Positions 33,165 through 41,080 of a stretch of 43,006 nucleotides of DNA are shown here, one piece after another. Each line of letters opens with the position of its first letter. Within the stretch, counting starts at the first letter, position 1. Source of the stretch: Candidatus Dojkabacteria bacterium (lineage in GTDB: Bacteria; Patescibacteriota; Dojkabacteria; GCA-002793355); contig WFTI01000011.1 in the NCBI GenBank assembly GCA_015485585.1, forward strand, positions 1 through 43,006. Direction: 5' to 3'. A program made the position numbers and the translations under genes. The notes below the pieces were generated by a model, which had not been told where the DNA came from, did no database searches, and worked only from the letters and a program-made list of their open reading frames with translations.

Positions 33165-34385
33165 ATGTTAAAGCAAAAAGATACAAGGCGTCGGTTTAAA
33201 ACCTTTTTAATAGTAGGATTATTCTTAACTTTCGCAACCTTTTTAGCTTCGTTAGTCTTTCTTAATTCTTATGTATTAAAATCTCAAGAATCTAAAAATA
33301 CCTTACAGGTAGATAAACCTGCGCCTTTTTTGTTAAACTGTGATGCTAATTACATAACCCCTTTACCTGTTACAACTGGGGTAGTAGTTCCGATCTATAT
33401 GCGTACCTTTGCAAGAATGCTTCCTCTAGAAGAGCAGATAAAATATCTGGTATATGAGCAGCTTATAAGGAATCACTCTAATCTGTTTCCATATAATTAT
33501 CTGGTAGCATCAGGAAAGATTCAAAGGTTCTATTGTGATAAAAATGACTTTGTTTTTAAGGGTTTAGAGGGACTTCCTAAAGGAGCCGTAGTAATCGGAG
33601 TTTTAGACTTTAATGAAAAGACTCAAGATGCTCTAAAACAGCTTGTTGATGAATACAAGCTAAGCAGATTACTTCAAGGGAAAATAGAATATACTCAAAA
33701 AGAAGAAGCCAGAAAAGTTCCAGTATTGCGTTTAGATGGAGAATGCAGGTTTAACATATGTGAAGGTATTAAACTATATGAGAACGGCCTTGCTTTGCGT
33801 GAGTATACAGTAAAGCTTCTTAAGGTCGAATACCCCAAAGAGGTGATTAATCCTTCAGAGGTCTCGATCAAGGTTGTGGTTGAGAATACAAGTGGATACG
33901 TTATTCCTGATGCATCTACACTTGCTCTTACTATTAAAGAGGTCTCTAATAAGCCGATTCCAGATCTGTATTCAGAATCGTGGGAAAGTTTAAAAAGAGT
34001 TGTCACACTAAATGAGACAGCTATACCAGCATCAAGCAAGATTTCTAAAGAATTTAAGGTGGGTCCGTTTCTAAAACCTGCTACATTGTCATCAACCTTT
34101 GCAGTTTTTATAGGAGATCAAGAGATACCAAACACACGTTTTACAGTTACCATCACCTTTAAAAAGGGAGATTACAAACTTGGGGTGATCTACTCAGATC
34201 AATACTCCTTTGCCAACGTGCGTTCGGCTCCATCATTTGATTCAGAGGTGCTCTTTAAACTTGATGTAGGAGATTATGTAATATGGCAGAAACAAGAAGG
34301 AGCTTGGGTCTATATCAAGACGGTCGATGGCCGTGAGGGTTGGGTTTATCGCCGTCTAATTCGTGAGTATAGGGTTTCAGAGTAA
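33165..34385 (+). CDS. Membrane-anchored protein with C-terminal SH3b domain
   Basis: 406 aa. Basic N-terminus, one membrane segment (about 14-34), an outside region with a CDANYITPLPVTTG opening and an Ig-like central part (PSEVSIKVVVENTSGYVIPD, about 225-325), then a bacterial SH3 domain at about 340-402: YSFANVRSAPSFDSEVLFKLDVGD and GAWVYIKTVDGREGWVYRRLI. SH3b domains bind peptidoglycan or peptides, so this protein may tie the machine to the cell wall. It is the last plus-strand gene of the secretion group and ends 22 bases from uvrD (convergent, no terminator). Confidence 0.82.
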   Translation: MLKQKDTRRRFKTFLIVGLFLTFATFLASLVFLNSYVLKSQESKNTLQVDKPAPFLLNCDANYITPLPVTTGVVVPIYMRTFARMLPLEEQIKYLVYEQLIRNHSNLFPYNYLVASGKIQRFYCDKNDFVFKGLEGLPKGAVVIGVLDFNEKTQDALKQLVDEYKLSRLLQGKIEYTQKEEARKVPVLRLDGECRFNICEGIKLYENGLALREYTVKLLKVEYPKEVINPSEVSIKVVVENTSGYVIPDASTLALTIKEVSNKPIPDLYSESWESLKRVVTLNETAIPASSKISKEFKVGPFLKPATLSSTFAVFIGDQEIPNTRFTVTITFKKGDYKLGVIYSDQYSFANVRSAPSFDSEVLFKLDVGDYVIWQKQEGAWVYIKTVDGREGWVYRRLIREYRVSE

Positions 34386-34407
34386 AGGGGATCTTTTACC
34401 TGATTTT

Positions 34408-36408
34408 CTACCCATATACTTCGTATTCTACAAGGTGCGCTGGAATATCGTTAAGAAACCGTGAAGGAATAGTTTCAACAATATTCCCAAGATAGGTCAT
34501 CTTTTGTGGGTAAAGAATATAAAGATATCGTTTAGTACGGGTTATAGCCACATAAAACAGCCTTCGTTCTTCTTGAAGCTGTAGTGGACTCTCCACTGAT
34601 TTTTGATGCGGAATAACTCCTTCCACAGCATCTACGATAAAAACCGTTTCAAACTCTAATCCTTTTGCAGAATGCATGGTCATTAGGGTTACTTTTTTAC
34701 TTACTTTTGATTCTTCTTCAAGTTCAGAGGCTTCTTCAATAAGCGCTATCTCTTCAAGAAACTGGTTTAAACCTGAAAGCCCTTTATATGGCTTATGCTT
34801 TGCAAGATTGATAAGCTCATATACATTCTGTTTACGTGATTGCACCTCTTCATCATCAGATGAGATCTTCTCAAGCCATCTGTTATATCTTAGGTCTGAG
34901 AGTATGGTTTGGATAAGTTGTGAAGGAGTACTATCTTGAGCCTGTGATACTACAATAAGGGTTGCAAGGTCTTCGAATAAATTGCTAAAACGTTCAAGTT
35001 GTGAAGAAACGTCTTTTAATCGTTTAAAAAGAGAATCTCCTAAAAACCTTTGGGCCTCTTTTTCATCGATTGCTAAAAGAGAAGCCGCATAAACAAAAGG
35101 AGCAAAATCTAACCGCACCTTTTTAGCTAATTCTCGCAGTTTTTCAAGGGCTTTTGGCCCAATGCCCCTTGTCGGGACGTTTATTATTCGGAGTAAACTG
35201 ACTTCATCTTTTGGGTTAGCAATAAATTTAAGATATGCTAGCATATCTTTGATTTCCATACGTTCATAGAAACGCACACCTCCTATGAGTCTATAAGGAA
35301 TTCCGTATTTTAAGAATGCTTCTTCGATGATACGGCTTTCGTAGTTCATACGATAAAGTACTGCTACCTCGTTTAGACGATCTTTGAACTTGCTGGTTAT
35401 CTCTTTTATTATGTAAAGGGCCTGTAATGTTGCGTCACTAGTTGCCACAAGTTTTATGGGTATATTCTCATCTCTATCTGTCCACAGTTTTTTCGGAATA
35501 CGGTTCGGATTTTTAGAAATAACCTCATTAGCAGCATCAAGAATGATCTGGGTTGACCGATAGTTTCGCTCAAGTTTAACTAATCGGTGCTCAGGAAAAT
35601 CACGACAAAATTTAGCGATATTCTCTACTGTTGCCCCTCTGAAACTATAGATCGACTGATCTTCGTCTCCTACAACACAGATGTTTCGGTGGTCTTTTGC
35701 TAAGAGATAGATAATCTCATACTGAGGAGGATTAGTATCTTGATACTCGTCTACAAGAATGTATTTGTATCTGTTACTTAATGTCTTACGTACAGGCTCG
35801 TGGCTTTTTAGAAGCTCCAGTGTTTTAGTTAAAAGATCAGCAAAATCAACAGCATTAAGCGAGAGTAAGCGTCTTTGATACCGTTTATAAATCTCATAGA
35901 TAAACTCATCAAACCGATCTTGTTGGCTCTGTTTTAAAAAATCGTCAGGCGACATAAGGGAAAGTTTTGCACGTTTAATATAGTGTGCTACCACAGAAGG
36001 TTGCACACTTACTCCCATATCTACTGTTTTTATGAGAGTTTTAATAAGGTTTAATTGATCCTGTTCATCGTAGATAGTGAAGGTAGGTTCAAGTCCAACG
36101 TATCTAGCGTAACGGCGCAATATCGAAGCTCCGAAAGCATGAAAAGTACCAAGAAATAAAGGAAGGCTTCCATAAGGCTTACCAAGCAAGGTTGTGACCC
36201 TTTCTTTCATCTCATTGGCTGCTTTTTTAGTAAATGTTAATCCCAGAATGTTTTTGGGATCAAACCCCTCAGTAATTAGATAGGCAATCTTATAGGTAAT
36301 TACACGGGTCTTTCCAGCCCCAGCGCCAGCGAGTACAAGCACAGGTCTTTTAATCTCTTTTACTGCTTCTTTTTGTTGTGGGTTAAGATCATCAAGCAGG
36401 GTGGTCAT
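34408..36408 (-). CDS. uvrD: UvrD/PcrA-type superfamily 1 DNA helicase
   Basis: 666-aa ATP-dependent 3'-5' helicase for repair and replication-conflict resolution. All motifs are present: QQKEAV (Q motif) then Walker A GAGAGKT at residues 28-34, TFTKKAANEM (Ia), LVDEYQDTN (II), VVGDEDQSIYSFRGA (III), RNYRST (IV), TMHSAKGLEFETVFI (V) and RLFYVAITRTKRYL (VI). It is a little shorter than the roughly 720 aa of PcrA/UvrD and lacks a long C-terminal Tudor-type tail. TATAAT lies six bases before the ATG. It is divergent from nusA. Confidence 0.97.
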   Translation of the reverse strand: MTTLLDDLNPQQKEAVKEIKRPVLVLAGAGAGKTRVITYKIAYLITEGFDPKNILGLTFTKKAANEMKERVTTLLGKPYGSLPLFLGTFHAFGASILRRYARYVGLEPTFTIYDEQDQLNLIKTLIKTVDMGVSVQPSVVAHYIKRAKLSLMSPDDFLKQSQQDRFDEFIYEIYKRYQRRLLSLNAVDFADLLTKTLELLKSHEPVRKTLSNRYKYILVDEYQDTNPPQYEIIYLLAKDHRNICVVGDEDQSIYSFRGATVENIAKFCRDFPEHRLVKLERNYRSTQIILDAANEVISKNPNRIPKKLWTDRDENIPIKLVATSDATLQALYIIKEITSKFKDRLNEVAVLYRMNYESRIIEEAFLKYGIPYRLIGGVRFYERMEIKDMLAYLKFIANPKDEVSLLRIINVPTRGIGPKALEKLRELAKKVRLDFAPFVYAASLLAIDEKEAQRFLGDSLFKRLKDVSSQLERFSNLFEDLATLIVVSQAQDSTPSQLIQTILSDLRYNRWLEKISSDDEEVQSRKQNVYELINLAKHKPYKGLSGLNQFLEEIALIEEASELEEESKVSKKVTLMTMHSAKGLEFETVFIVDAVEGVIPHQKSVESPLQLQEERRLFYVAITRTKRYLYILYPQKMTYLGNIVETIPSRFLNDIPAHLVEYEVYG

Positions 36409-36414
36409 GGGTTG

Positions 36415-36420
36415 ATTATA
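36415..36420 (-). promoter_or_regulatory. -10 box for uvrD
   Basis: TATAAT on the minus strand, exactly six bases before the ATG at 36408. Confidence 0.65.
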
Positions 36421-36516
36421 GTATCTTAACTTTATGTTACAATTCTACCGATCCTCATGTATAATCTTACATTATCTTTTAAACCTTAAGAAGTTAAAAT
36501 AATATCTTTGAATGAG

Positions 36517-37542
36517 ATGAATAGTACAAACCTTGTAGATGTTATCAATCAGATCGCGGTTGAACGCGGAATCGATGCAGAAGATGTCTTTACAGCTTTA
36601 AACAAAGCCTTACAAGAGGCTTATCTGCGTGAATACCCCGGTTCAGATGTGCGGGTTGAGATCAACAAAAAAGACGGAGAAATCTATTTTCTGGTACGTA
36701 AAAAGGTTGTTAAAGAGGTCAAAGACGCAAATAAGGAGATCTCACTTGATGAAGCAAGACGGTATAACCCTAACATAAAAGAGGGAACCATCATTGAATT
36801 TACCCAACGTGTAGGAATCCTTGGCCGTATAGCTGCTCAGGTAGCAAAGAAAGTAATCAATCGGGTCTTACGCGATGCACAGCTTAAAGCGATCGTAGAA
36901 TACTACAAGGAGTGGCTTGGTAAGATCGTAAGTGGAAAGGTAACCCGTGTCACCAAACAGAAGATAATCGTTGAACTCGATAAGGGAACCGCTGAGTTTC
37001 CTAAAGAAGAACAGGTAGAACGTGAATTTTATGAGATAGGCAAAAGATATAAGTTTCTTTTAAAAGAGCTTATAAATGAAGAATACAACAGGCATATAAT
37101 CCTTAGCCGTAAAGACCCTAGATTTATTGAAGCTCTTTTTGAGATGGAGATTCCTGAATTAGCAAGCGGGCAGGTAGAGATAGTTAAGGTTGCCCGTATC
37201 CCAGGTGTCCGTACAAAGGTGGCAGTAAGAGCATTAGATAAAGATCTTGATCCAGTAGGTGCCTTTATAGGACCAAAAGGAGTACGTATTAATGCCGTTA
37301 TGGAAGAACTTCAAAACGAGAAAGTAGATGTTGTAAAATGGGACCTTGATGTGGTTGAATTTATAAAAAACGCCTTCTTACCTGCTGTAGTAAACAAGGT
37401 TGATTACGATGAAAAGAAGAAGAAAGCAACCGTTTATGTTACTCCTGAACAGCATGCTATTGCAATCGGAAAAGAAGGGGTAAATGTTAAACTTGTAAGC
37501 GAACTAACAGGTGTAAACATAGATCTTCAAGAGATAAAATAA
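36517..37542 (+). CDS. nusA: Transcription factor NusA
   Basis: Binds RNA polymerase and nascent RNA to modulate pausing, termination and antitermination. Domains: N-terminal polymerase-binding part ([24 protein letters not shown]), S1 domain ([24 protein letters not shown]) at about 130-200, then two KH domains ([19 protein letters not shown] and [19 protein letters not shown]). It lacks the C-terminal acidic repeats of E. coli, as most bacteria do. The ORF track uses TTG at 36508; the ATG at 36517 (341 aa) has TATCTT eight bases upstream and suits the leaderless pattern better, but this is uncertain. A TATAAT at 36460 could give a longer leader. It heads nusA-ppa-infB. Confidence 0.94.
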   Translation: MNSTNLVDVINQIAVERGIDAEDVFTALNKALQEAYLREYPGSDVRVEINKKDGEIYFLVRKKVVKEVKDANKEISLDEARRYNPNIKEGTIIEFTQRVGILGRIAAQVAKKVINRVLRDAQLKAIVEYYKEWLGKIVSGKVTRVTKQKIIVELDKGTAEFPKEEQVEREFYEIGKRYKFLLKELINEEYNRHIILSRKDPRFIEALFEMEIPELASGQVEIVKVARIPGVRTKVAVRALDKDLDPVGAFIGPKGVRINAVMEELQNEKVDVVKWDLDVVEFIKNAFLPAVVNKVDYDEKKKKATVYVTPEQHAIAIGKEGVNVKLVSELTGVNIDLQEIK

Positions 37543-37556
37543 ACAAACAAAATAAC

Positions 37557-38087
37557 ATGCAGGTTAACAAGATTCCAGTTGGTAAAAATCCGCCTGAAGA
37601 TATCTATGTGGTTGTTGAGATTCCTGCAAATACTTGGATTAAATATGAGCTTGATAAAGAGAGTGGAGCAATCTTTGTTGATAGGGTACTTTTTACTTCT
37701 ATGAGGTATCCGTTCAATTATGGTTTTATTCCTAATACCCTTGATGAAGATGGTGATCCTTTAGATGTGCTTGTTATCAGTGATTTTGCCGTAGAGCCAG
37801 GAAGCGTGATAAGGGTCCGCCCCATAGGAATGCTTAACTTTGAAGATGAAGCAGGCGGTGATGCCAAGATAATCGTTGTGCCACATGAGAAGATTGATCC
37901 CACATACAAAGATATTACTGATGTGACCGAGCTTCCTGAGATATACCGTGAGAAGATAAAACACTTTTTTGAGCATTATAAAGACTTAGAGCCCGGAAAA
38001 TGGGTAAAAGCAAAAGAATGGCACTCAAAAGATGAGGCACTAAAACGTATCCAACAGGCGATTGAGAGGTACCAACAGCAGAAATAA
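37557..38087 (+). CDS. ppa: Inorganic pyrophosphatase (family I)
   Basis: 176-aa cytoplasmic enzyme hydrolysing pyrophosphate to phosphate, pulling biosynthetic reactions forward. The family I signature [11 protein letters not shown] (metal-binding aspartates) is at about residues 62-72, with [11 protein letters not shown] before it and KYELDKESG and DAKIIVVP around. Length is as usual. It begins 14 bases after the nusA stop in an A-rich spacer, with neither a Shine-Dalgarno site nor a -10 box at the usual spacing, so it is probably read from the nusA transcript. Its place between nusA and infB is not the classical order. Confidence 0.97.
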   Translation: MQVNKIPVGKNPPEDIYVVVEIPANTWIKYELDKESGAIFVDRVLFTSMRYPFNYGFIPNTLDEDGDPLDVLVISDFAVEPGSVIRVRPIGMLNFEDEAGGDAKIIVVPHEKIDPTYKDITDVTELPEIYREKIKHFFEHYKDLEPGKWVKAKEWHSKDEALKRIQQAIERYQQQK

Positions 38088-38099
38088 CGGAACACCTGA

Positions 38100-38105
38100 T
38101 ATAAT
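38100..38105 (+). promoter_or_regulatory. -10 box for infB
   Basis: TATAAT six bases before the ATG at 38112, in the 24-base gap after ppa; it predicts a leaderless infB mRNA. Confidence 0.6.
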
Positions 38106-38111
38106 CACGCT

Positions 38112-39698
38112 ATGGCAGGTTCGGTAGATACTAAAAAACGTATTCCTACGGTTGTTGTATTAGGGCATGTAGATCACGGAAAAACCACACTTTTAGATGC
38201 TATACGCAATACGGATGTCCAAAAACGTGAACCTATGGGTATTACCCAGAATATATATATTTCAGAGGTAGAATATAAAGGCAAGTTGGTAACTTTTGTA
38301 GATACCCCAGGGCATGAGGTTTTTAGCCTAATGCGAGCTCAAGGAGGAAAGGTAGCAGACCTAGCACTCCTTATTATTGCAGCAGATGAGGGGGTGCAAC
38401 CTCAGACCAAAGAATCGTTAGATATTATCAGACGCGAAGAGATTAAATTTATGGTTGTGATTACCAAAACCGATGTAGAGGGGGCAAATATCGATAAGGT
38501 TATAAGTCAGCTTGCTCAAGAAGGAGTTTATCTTGAAGGATACGGAGGAGACATTCCATACGTAGCCACAAGCGCGGTGAAAAAAGAAGGAATAGATGAG
38601 CTTTTAGATACAATGTTTCTTTACATAGAAGTAGAAGGACTTCTTGATGATACATTAGCCATGTTACGGTTGGAGTCATCGATTACTGATAAAGAGCTTC
38701 TAAAACACATAGATGGATACGGAGTAGTGCTTGATAGCAAGATAGATCCCCACCTTGGAACAACTGCTTTTGTTATCTGGAGGTTAGGAGAAGCAACCAT
38801 AAAAGATACAGTTTATTTACAAGATATACCTGTAAGACTCACAAAAGCAACCGATGCTAACCATAAACCTTTAAATGAGCTTATAGCAGGAAAAGCCTTT
38901 ATTCTTCCTTCACTTGATATTACTCCCAATCCAGGAGATCTGTTATTGTTTGGTAAAGATAGTAAGAAACTTGCTAAACAACTTGAACGTTACTACAAAC
39001 ACCTGCGTTTAAGATCAAAAGAACCAAAAGCAGAAGAACCAAAACAGAGCGAAGATATATTAGATGAGATCTTTGCTGAAGATGAAGAAACAAAAAAACA
39101 GCGTGTAAACCTCATCATAAAGTGCGATGTAGAAGCTTCACGGCGATCTATTATTCCAACCATTAAGAAGTTTTCTAATGAGTATGTTGAATTTAATGTC
39201 ATTTCAAGTGCAGTAGGTGAGGTTGCTACCTCAGATATCCAGACCGCTAAAGGTTTTGATGCTGAGATTATCGGTTTTCGGGTTCCTGTTTCACGTAAGG
39301 TTCTAGAGATTGCCAAAAATGAGAATATAAAGATCTCTCGTTTTGATACGGTATACCAACTGTATGAGTACCTTAGCCAGATCGCTGAAAAGATCGCTCA
39401 GCAATTTAAAGAGCCAGAACCTATAGGTAGGGCACGGGTGCTAAAGATCTTTGTATTAAGCGATAAAAGCATAGTTGCAGGGTCAGTTGTAGAAGAAGGG
39501 GTAGTAAAAAGAAGTGCAAAAGTAAGAGTGATTCGTGGGCAAGAAAAGGTGGCTGAATACGATATCGTTGATCTAAGACGTTTTAAAGAGAGGGTTTCAG
39601 AGGTCCAAAAAGGTATGGAATGCGGTATAAACCTAGGAAAAAACGCTGATATCAAAGAAGGCGATATATTAGAGTTCTTTTCTCAAAATCCTTTATAA
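38112..39698 (+). CDS. infB: Translation initiation factor IF-2, short form
   Basis: 528-aa GTPase that places initiator tRNA on the ribosome. The protein begins directly with the G domain: GHVDHGKTTLLD (G1, about residues 18-29), GITQN (G2), DTPGHE (G3) and TSA (G5). The G4 motif reads ITKTD in place of the usual NKxD. Domains II to IV follow, with a charged linker (EEPKQSEDILDEIFAEDEET), LIIKCDVEASRRS, SSAVGEVATSDI and RRFKERVSEVQKGMECGI. No IF2N modules or long N-terminal extension are present, unlike E. coli (about 890 aa). It is expressed from its own leaderless promoter after ppa. Confidence 0.96.
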   Translation: MAGSVDTKKRIPTVVVLGHVDHGKTTLLDAIRNTDVQKREPMGITQNIYISEVEYKGKLVTFVDTPGHEVFSLMRAQGGKVADLALLIIAADEGVQPQTKESLDIIRREEIKFMVVITKTDVEGANIDKVISQLAQEGVYLEGYGGDIPYVATSAVKKEGIDELLDTMFLYIEVEGLLDDTLAMLRLESSITDKELLKHIDGYGVVLDSKIDPHLGTTAFVIWRLGEATIKDTVYLQDIPVRLTKATDANHKPLNELIAGKAFILPSLDITPNPGDLLLFGKDSKKLAKQLERYYKHLRLRSKEPKAEEPKQSEDILDEIFAEDEETKKQRVNLIIKCDVEASRRSIIPTIKKFSNEYVEFNVISSAVGEVATSDIQTAKGFDAEIIGFRVPVSRKVLEIAKNENIKISRFDTVYQLYEYLSQIAEKIAQQFKEPEPIGRARVLKIFVLSDKSIVAGSVVEEGVVKRSAKVRVIRGQEKVAEYDIVDLRRFKERVSEVQKGMECGINLGKNADIKEGDILEFFSQNPL

Positions 39699-39699
39699 T
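39694..39699 (+). promoter_or_regulatory. -10 box for the gene at 39706
   Basis: TATAAT six bases before the ATG; it overlaps the infB stop codon (TTA TAA). Confidence 0.55.
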
Positions 39700-39705
39700 A
39701 ACATT

Positions 39706-40593
39706 ATGGGAGCAAGATTTTCTGCTGTAGTCCTTACCAAGACTACGACTCCCGTTTTAGCCGTGCTTTTTTGTGGGTGGTATAAGCTTATCTCTCAGAA
39801 AGAATCTCTTTATGTATATGTAGAAGATGTACATGATTTTATAAAAACCATTCTTGAAGAAGAGAAGATATCTTACCGTACTTTTGGAGATCTTAAAGAG
39901 GATATAAGAAAAGCTCAGATCTTTTTTGATAAACGCTATATAGAATCGATTACAACAAAAGAAGAAGGAAATCACTATGTCGTAGATATTCGGTTAAAAG
40001 AGAATCCTGTCTCTTTTGCAGACACATATCGGGTTCATAGTCCGTTGAGAAGTCAAGAAGTGTTGGTTTGGGCACTTGAGAATATCGAGATGTCAGATTT
40101 CGATACTACTGTTTCTGCAGACTTTGTAGGGGGGCTTAACCTTGTAATGGATCTTTTATCAGAAACCTTTCCTACATGGCAAGGGGTCTTTGATTATGTA
40201 AAAGGAGAAGATCTTGACCATATTAAGCTTCGCCAGCTTATTACTGTGTTACGGCAGTTTTATACCCCCTCTCAAGAAATCGGATGGAAAGGAACAAACT
40301 CTATATTCCAAACCTATAGCAGCGCGCTTTTTGATTACTTAGTAGGGCATCTTGCAAAACGAACCCTAAAATATAAAGAGTTTGAGTACCAGGTGCATAT
40401 CGGTGTTTCATCAGAACCAGAAGAGGCTGATATTGTCTTTAAATTAGGGGAGGCTTATGAGGTAGTAAAGAAAATGCAGATTGAGCCTGAGAAGCTAGAG
40501 TCAAGGGTTGAAAAAGTAGAGACAGAAGAAAAAACGAGAAAGACTGCCAAAAAGACCCCGAAAAACGTTCCCGTACCAAAGCAACGACCATAG
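39706..40593 (+). CDS. Hypothetical protein, 295 aa, possibly frameshifted near its end
   Basis: No family recognised. It takes the position where rbfA or truB would stand in many nusA-infB-rpsO-pnp clusters but resembles neither. The sequence is soluble, with a mixed alpha/beta first part (VYVEDVHDFIKTILEEEKISYRTFG), a TFPTWQGVFDYVKGEDLDHIKLRQLI region and a Lys/Glu-rich tail. The reading frame ends in an odd Pro-rich piece (KTPKNVPVPKQRP), while the -1 frame continues from the A run at 40561-40565 with KKRSRTKATTIEKAKKVSVE and ends at a TAG at 40661. A one-base loss in the A run, or programmed slippage, may have cut a roughly 318-aa protein. Confidence 0.6.
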   Translation: MGARFSAVVLTKTTTPVLAVLFCGWYKLISQKESLYVYVEDVHDFIKTILEEEKISYRTFGDLKEDIRKAQIFFDKRYIESITTKEEGNHYVVDIRLKENPVSFADTYRVHSPLRSQEVLVWALENIEMSDFDTTVSADFVGGLNLVMDLLSETFPTWQGVFDYVKGEDLDHIKLRQLITVLRQFYTPSQEIGWKGTNSIFQTYSSALFDYLVGHLAKRTLKYKEFEYQVHIGVSSEPEEADIVFKLGEAYEVVKKMQIEPEKLESRVEKVETEEKTRKTAKKTPKNVPVPKQRP

Positions 40594-40686
40594 AAAAGGC
40601 TAAAAAGGTAAGTGTAGAAACCGATCCGATCCAGGCGATTATTAAAGAGGTAGAAGAATAGACGACCTATAAAATCAGAAAAGAGG

Positions 40687-40715
40687 TTGACTTTTTAGGT
40701 GGTATCGTGTAGAAT
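40687..40715 (+). promoter_or_regulatory. Promoter of rpsO
   Basis: -35 TTGACT (40687-40692), spacer of exactly 17 bases, -10 TAGAAT (40710-40715). The start at about 40722 leaves a leader of about 65 bases, unlike the leaderless genes around. Confidence 0.7.
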
Positions 40716-40736
40716 CTTGACTAGGAGATACAAACC

Positions 40737-40772
40737 TGTTATAACACCAAAAGTTTGGTAATGTAAGATTAC
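40737..40772 (+). promoter_or_regulatory. Structured leader of rpsO
   Basis: Two overlapping hairpins: ACCAA-AAGT-TTGGT (40746-40759) and GTAAT-GTAAG-ATTAC (40758-40772), which share two bases and so cannot both form fully, preceded by the palindrome TGTTATAACA (40737-40746). The position suits autoregulation by S15. Confidence 0.4.
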
Positions 40773-40786
40773 CCAGATGAAAAGAT

Positions 40787-41068
40787 ATGGCAAAGATCAG
40801 AAACAAAAGTTTGAAAGAGCAGAAGCAGAAGATTATTAAATATTTTGCTACGAGTCAGAACGATACAGGTTCTCCTGAGGTACAGATAGCACTGTTGACA
40901 TGGCGAATTAACCGTTTATCTGAGCATCTAAAGAAACACCCCCACGATTACCATTCACGTCGTGGGTTTTTGAAACTTATTAGTAGGCGCCGTGCGCTCT
41001 TGAACTATCTTAAAGAGCTAGATGCCAAGCGGTATAAGTCACTGGTTGAAAAATTAGGTTTGAAGTAG
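40787..41068 (+). CDS. rpsO: 30S ribosomal protein S15
   Basis: 93 aa, slightly longer than the usual 88-89 because of the basic N-terminus. The S15 signature is clear: [53 protein letters not shown]15 binds 16S rRNA at the central domain junction and is an early assembly protein; in several bacteria it represses its own mRNA through a folded leader. Here it has a consensus-like promoter and a leader with exclusive hairpins. It is followed after 12 bases by pnp, the conserved rpsO-pnp pair. Confidence 0.98.
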   Translation: MAKIRNKSLKEQKQKIIKYFATSQNDTGSPEVQIALLTWRINRLSEHLKKHPHDYHSRRGFLKLISRRRALLNYLKELDAKRYKSLVEKLGLK

Positions 41069-41074
41069 TATAAA
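41069..41074 (+). promoter_or_regulatory. -10 box for pnp
   Basis: TATAAA six bases before the ATG at 41081; it overlaps the rpsO stop codon (AAG TAG TAT AAA). Confidence 0.45.
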
Positions 41075-41080
41075 ACAGCC

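Noticed and set aside
36508-36516. TTG start of nusA
   Set aside because: The ATG nine bases on fits family starts and a -10 box better; leaderless initiation generally needs AUG. Not excluded.
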